NCBI GenBank assembly: GCA_018385335.1
Contig: JAHAZN010000083.1
Location: 1 to 51,116, forward strand
Reading direction: 5' to 3'
DNA length: 51,116 nucleotides
Source of the DNA: Prevotella sp.
GTDB lineage: Bacteria; Bacteroidota; Bacteroidia; Bacteroidales; Bacteroidaceae
The translations under genes were made by a program, and so were the position numbers. The number at the start of each line of letters is the position of its first letter. Position 1 is the first letter of the stretch. Below are positions 48,501 to 51,116 of this stretch, in pieces. The notes below the pieces were generated by a model. It did not search any database, was not told the DNA's origin, and saw nothing but the letters and a program-made list of their open reading frames with translations.

Positions 48501-50785
48501 TCTATAGCCAGGACACAGGCACACCGGTGGTACGCAACCGCGAGGGTGCAGTGCTCTCCACCATCAACGGCCTCTATCAGAACGGCTATGACACACGCGA
48601 GATAGCATGGCAGTATCAGTTCTCCACCATGGGATTCACCAACATCTCTGTCACCGCCGACATGGCAGCCAAGAATGCCGCCGCCAAGAACTACAAAGCC
48701 CAATATTCTCTTGACGGCAACACCTATACCGACATCCCCAGCGCCACATGGTCCATGACCGCCAACACCGTGATGCCACTCACCCTCACCCTCCCCACCG
48801 AAGCAGACAACCGGCCTACGGTCTTCCTTAGAGTGACCGGTACAGGCAGTGAACTGCTCTCCACATCCTACCACTTCACCGAGACCTTCGGCGACATGCA
48901 CTACACCTCCCATTCCGAGTCGGGAATAGGCAACCTGTACGTCATTGGAGAGGCTGAGGTGGCTGATGACAACGTGCCGCCGGTGGCCATCTCCACCCTG
49001 CCCGCCAACGGTGCAACGGGAGTGAGTGCCGCCGGTCGCATCACCGTGCAGTTTGATGAGCGAATCATTGCAGGCGACAGCCAGAAGCCCGCCACCCTCG
49101 GCAACAAACCACTGCAACCCACATGGAACACACGGAGTGTGAGCTTCAACTACAACTCGCTTGAATACGGCCAGACCTACACCTTCACCCTTCCTGAGGC
49201 TTACGTCAAAGACCGCTCAGGCAATGCCTCGGCAGCCGTTGAGCTCTCCTTCACCGTCATGGACAAGGAGAAACCCCAACCGCGAATCTTCGATGCCATC
49301 ATCGACAAGACGCTCAACCTCGAACAGGGTCAGAGCCTGCCTGCCACCGCCACCATGCCTAAGCAATACCGATACATCCAGGATGCCATCGACGATGCCC
49401 CCGACAATGCCGCCCAGCCCTATCTCATCTTTATCAAGGCGGGCTACTACAACGATCCTAACACCACCTTCTCCTCAAGCTACGGCACGAGATACACCAC
49501 CTCACAGACAGGCACAGGGGCACCTACCGAGCGGATACCAGGTGGCAAGAGCGATTATGACGACTGTCGGCTCGTCTATGTGAACAAACCGAATATCCAC
49601 CTCATCGGCCAGGGTGCCGACGTAGTCACCATTGCCACCGACCGGCTCGATGGAGGCTGCAACGACCCCTCAAGGGTATGGTATCATGTAGATGCTGGTG
49701 CTGCGCTCGAAGTGCAGCCGCAAGCCACCGACTTCTTCATGCAGGGAGTGACCATCGACAACGAGAACTGGACCCTCAAACACATGGAAGGTCCTCAGGC
49801 CCTCTGCATGAATATCACCTCCGACAGAGCCGTCTTCGACGAAGTGAGGGCACGCTCCTATCAAGACACCTACAAGAGCAACGGCACATACAACAGGCAG
49901 TTCTTCCACAACTCAGTGATCGAGGGCGGAGTAGATTTCATCTACGGTTCGGGCGATGTATGGTTTGAGAACTGTACCCTCGACATCAACCGCAAGAGCG
50001 GAGGCTATATCGTGGCACCCAACCATCCCGCCGCCACACGATGGGGTTATGTGTTCAACAACACCACCATCACCACCTCCTACTCCACCATCCCCGAAGA
50101 TTATCAGGTCTATCTCGGCAGACCATGGCACGAGACTCCCGTGACAGTTTTCCTGCACACGAAGATGGAGGTGAAGCCCTACGACGGCTATTGGTATCCA
50201 ACGATGGGAGGTCTCCCCAGACTATGGGCTGTTTATGATATCTTCGACCGCAACGGATATGCCATGTCCGAATACTCTATCGAGGATTATTACTACACCG
50301 ACAACGGACAGACCATCACAGGCAAAGCCAAGAACTATCTCACCGATGACGAGGCAGCCACCTACACCATTGCCAATGCCATGGCAGGCGACGGCTCCAA
50401 CAGCAGTTCGGGCGTATGGAATCCGCTCGAGGTCGTTGAGAAGACCGCCATCCCGGTGCTCTCCACGTCAGATACCAAGGTGAAATGGCAGGCCGACGAA
50501 TATGCGATATGCTATGTAGTGACCGTCAACGGGCACGTCGAAGCCTTCACTACCACTCCCGAATACACCGCCAAGGCAGGCGACAAGGTGACGGTGCAGT
50601 CAGTGAATGTCCATGGAGCACTGTCAGAGAGCTCACAGCCGACAGAGATCGCCACAGGCATCCATACCATCGACAACACCTCTCATGCTGACCAACCCAC
50701 CTACAACCTGATGGGCATGCCGGTCAACGACATGAAGCACGGTGGTGTTTACATCCGGAATGGCAAGAAGCTGATAGGAAGATAA
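45503..50785 (+). CDS. Secreted bifunctional pectin esterase: SGNH acetylesterase plus CE8 pectin methylesterase
   Basis: The 1760-residue protein has a signal peptide ending PMEAKKK. The SGNH hydrolase domain (about 28-290) resembles rhamnogalacturonan acetylesterases. It has the GDS motif with Ser35, a GKSGASS block, FAHND, and the DxxH pair Asp264/His267. A long middle (about 300-1240) holds several beta-sandwich domains, two InlB-like repeats with FGYSFKEWQIDG and KFMQWTDEYD, and an SbsA-type Ig domain. The CE8 domain (about 1262-1620) has the acid Asp1455 (YQDTY), the nucleophile Asp1478 (GVDFIYG) and Arg1540 (LGRPW). The end is a tail like that of other secreted proteins here (YNLMGMPV, then RNGKKLIGR). 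It looks richer in GCC, ACC and GGC codons than its neighbours. It would remove acetyl and methyl groups from pectin so that GH28 can cut. Confidence 0.88.
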   Translation: MHNKLLSLIRVMVLASMVVAVPMEAKKKVNTIGDSTMANYPTDGSTDKRGWAQMLQQFFNTDNVTVNNRGKSGASSKSFYRESAYWPTLVTGGSDAMQAGDFLLIQFAHNDEKNGGADGDVVKQYYTHIGDATTASSTDYRGTTASGTYKEFLHKYIDEAKAMGVKPIVVGPICRKYFATGGQSIRRNGKHDLGDNFTVCDGTTLTKGNKVSESDNSQDYVEQAKAVAYEYDDVPFIDLTSLTEQLYVSYGESYCTLHLFCTDDSTHPSALGATLIAREFAQQLKQQANDEADPKRKAILQELAQDVVVSSEITFNPTSGDMGKAYQGQSIMKEYNVSAFGLADGAQMTITTDGGFLVSTDKTNYSNSLTLTADGNNIISSLYIKVNLNGTGKMSGTLTATVGAQTASLQLSAEAISLAGGTEVTATWPLTSSGTPDANEHLTLSEQTLSELSVKQYANIGTDTPRLMQLLTTSTGEWGAGEIDEVSTRYTQFKLTCPSDCSFAADQISYYLSAKGGSAVSYHAYYSLNSDFSDPMLIDEKINIASNAPMQVVSNVTAQIEEGQSLYIRLYPWYNGQSAVATGKYLCLSDLNIHGTLTKAGGQSIDLSGNIAYTLLDAQPSFTPEQLSVGFAGKTIEGGSLLTIADNGGLTWSGTTDNGKKQTKVSNLSGSSLPSSAVDGNTITLTLTPEDGLVFMPSKVSFQAARYGTDGGTLTAVVSAIGEAQICNNEDINRSGKSLELKTISSEVNGVTADASHPLKLKISVLGLGNNKSVGLNDIVVEGRLIGTLQQTVKHSLTTSVTPTDAGTVTAAPEMDAYKEGTTVTLTAKRNFGYSFKEWQIDGNSVSTSETLTLTMDGDKIVTAVFDPIPVYTLTAKCTNDAERSLGTVTFSPNDHEGRYEAGTIVTAVAQESKILKFMQWTDEYDNAGISATRTLTVNGDMELVADYEVQDFVAVFDASLTQSYAYPTTANYPFPADITWDEQRQATASVVRTDNGALLYSQDTGTPVVRNREGAVLSTINGLYQNGYDTREIAWQYQFSTMGFTNISVTADMAAKNAAAKNYKAQYSLDGNTYTDIPSATWSMTANTVMPLTLTLPTEADNRPTVFLRVTGTGSELLSTSYHFTETFGDMHYTSHSESGIGNLYVIGEAEVADDNVPPVAISTLPANGATGVSAAGRITVQFDERIIAGDSQKPATLGNKPLQPTWNTRSVSFNYNSLEYGQTYTFTLPEAYVKDRSGNASAAVELSFTVMDKEKPQPRIFDAIIDKTLNLEQGQSLPATATMPKQYRYIQDAIDDAPDNAAQPYLIFIKAGYYNDPNTTFSSSYGTRYTTSQTGTGAPTERIPGGKSDYDDCRLVYVNKPNIHLIGQGADVVTIATDRLDGGCNDPSRVWYHVDAGAALEVQPQATDFFMQGVTIDNENWTLKHMEGPQALCMNITSDRAVFDEVRARSYQDTYKSNGTYNRQFFHNSVIEGGVDFIYGSGDVWFENCTLDINRKSGGYIVAPNHPAATRWGYVFNNTTITTSYSTIPEDYQVYLGRPWHETPVTVFLHTKMEVKPYDGYWYPTMGGLPRLWAVYDIFDRNGYAMSEYSIEDYYYTDNGQTITGKAKNYLTDDEAATYTIANAMAGDGSNSSSGVWNPLEVVEKTAIPVLSTSDTKVKWQADEYAICYVVTVNGHVEAFTTTPEYTAKAGDKVTVQSVNVHGALSESSQPTEIATGIHTIDNTSHADQPTYNLMGMPVNDMKHGGVYIRNGKKLIGR

Positions 50786-50832
50786 TCCACAGCCCCCGGA
50801 ATCATTCCGGCCCCATCCCATCATCTATAACC

Positions 50833-50873
50833 AATGCAAGGGTATGAGCATCTCACACCCTTGCATTTTTTTT
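50833..50873 (+). terminator. Intrinsic terminator of the double-esterase gene
   Basis: An 11-bp stem (AATGCAAGGGT with its complement at 50857-50867) is followed by a run of eight Ts. It lies about 50 nt past the stop codon. Confidence 0.88.
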
Positions 50874-50972
50874 AGCTAATAAAAAATGTACATCTCTTGC
50901 GCATTTGCAGAAAAATCACCTCGAAATCATTAAAATCTTTCGTAAAACGAAATTTATTTCAATTATTTTTGT

Positions 50973-50980
50973 TATATTTG
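50973..50980 (+). promoter_or_regulatory. Promoter -7 element for the XRE regulator (TATATTTG)
   Basis: TATATTTG matches the TAnnTTTG consensus and ends 20 nt before the ATG. The region between the terminator and this box is AT-rich and shows nothing else. Confidence 0.6.
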
Positions 50981-51000
50981 CACCATAAAATACTACGAAA

Positions 51001-51116
51001 ATGGAAGTAAAGAAGTTGAATCGATTAAAGGTCGTTATGGCAGAGAAGGATCTGTCAAATATATGGTTGTCGGAAAAGTTAGGAGTCAGTCAGGCGACTG
51101 TCTCTAAATGGATGAC
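51001..51116 (+). CDS. XRE-family helix-turn-helix regulator, N-terminal part (cut by window end)
   Basis: The visible 38 codons read MEVKKLNRLKVVMAEKD and then a Cro/CI-type helix-turn-helix (LSEKLGVSQATVSKWM). The recognition helix SQATVSKW is clear. Bacteroidetes have many small XRE proteins with this start, often about 70 residues. The rest lies outside the window. Its target is unknown. Confidence 0.75.
   Translation, partial: MEVKKLNRLKVVMAEKDLSNIWLSEKLGVSQATVSKWM

Noticed and set aside
48239..49117. Minus-strand 292-codon open frame within the double-esterase gene
   Set aside because: It is antisense to a continuous, domain-rich frame; Gly/Val/His-rich composition is typical of a shadow of a GC-rich gene.

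Overview
The window reads as a chromosomal segment from the phylum Bacteroidota, order Bacteroidales, most likely Prevotella or a close relative (the genus is inference). Evidence: paired SusC/SusD genes, lipoproteins with acidic residues after the lipobox cysteine, no Shine-Dalgarno sequences, and repeated promoter elements of the Bacteroidetes form TAnnTTTG placed shortly before start codons. No tRNA, rRNA, CRISPR array or intact mobile element was seen.

Layout: (1) 307-1930, gapA and mscL, divergent from a shared promoter region. (2) 2031-22621, a likely eight-gene minus-strand polysaccharide utilization operon. In transcription order it is: four-FAS1 lipoprotein, SusC, SusD, two more FAS1 lipoproteins, a second SusC interrupted by one in-frame TGA, a second SusD, and a secreted GH128-like endo-beta-glucanase. 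(3) 22925-26569, a 1214-residue secreted protein with a threefold repeated beta-sandwich-like domain and its own promoter and terminator. (4) 27109-34151, guaA, a MurU-like nucleotidyltransferase, an AmgK-like kinase fused to a RapZ C-terminal domain, and a large secreted six-hairpin glycosidase-like protein. (5) 34202-36483, an orphan promoter/terminator unit that may be a small RNA, then groL and groS. (6) 36772-43365, housekeeping genes: polyprenol-phosphate glycosyltransferase, PlsC, metallophosphoesterase, stand-alone MetH activation domain, dihydroorotase, DUF4369 lipoprotein, small membrane protein, DivIC/FtsB. (7) 43391-50785, a pectin module: a GH28 polygalacturonase-like enzyme divergent from a 1760-residue protein joining an SGNH acetylesterase to a CE8 pectin methylesterase. 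Between them lie remnants of a tyrosine recombinase and an AraC-type regulator. (8) 51001-51116, the start of an XRE-family regulator cut by the window end.

How the genes work together: the region 2 operon would bind, cut and import a polysaccharide. The enzyme points to a beta-1,3-glucan-type backbone, but the substrate is inference. The esterases and GH28 would demethylate, deacetylate and cut pectin. The AmgK/MurU-like pair would return cell-wall amino sugars to UDP-MurNAc. No dedicated PUL regulator (hybrid two-component, ECF/anti-sigma or SusR type) is intact in the window. The most striking observations are the nonsense codon in the second SusC, the three FAS1 lipoproteins in the Sus operon, the kinase-RapZ fusion, the double esterase, and the candidate small RNA beside groL.
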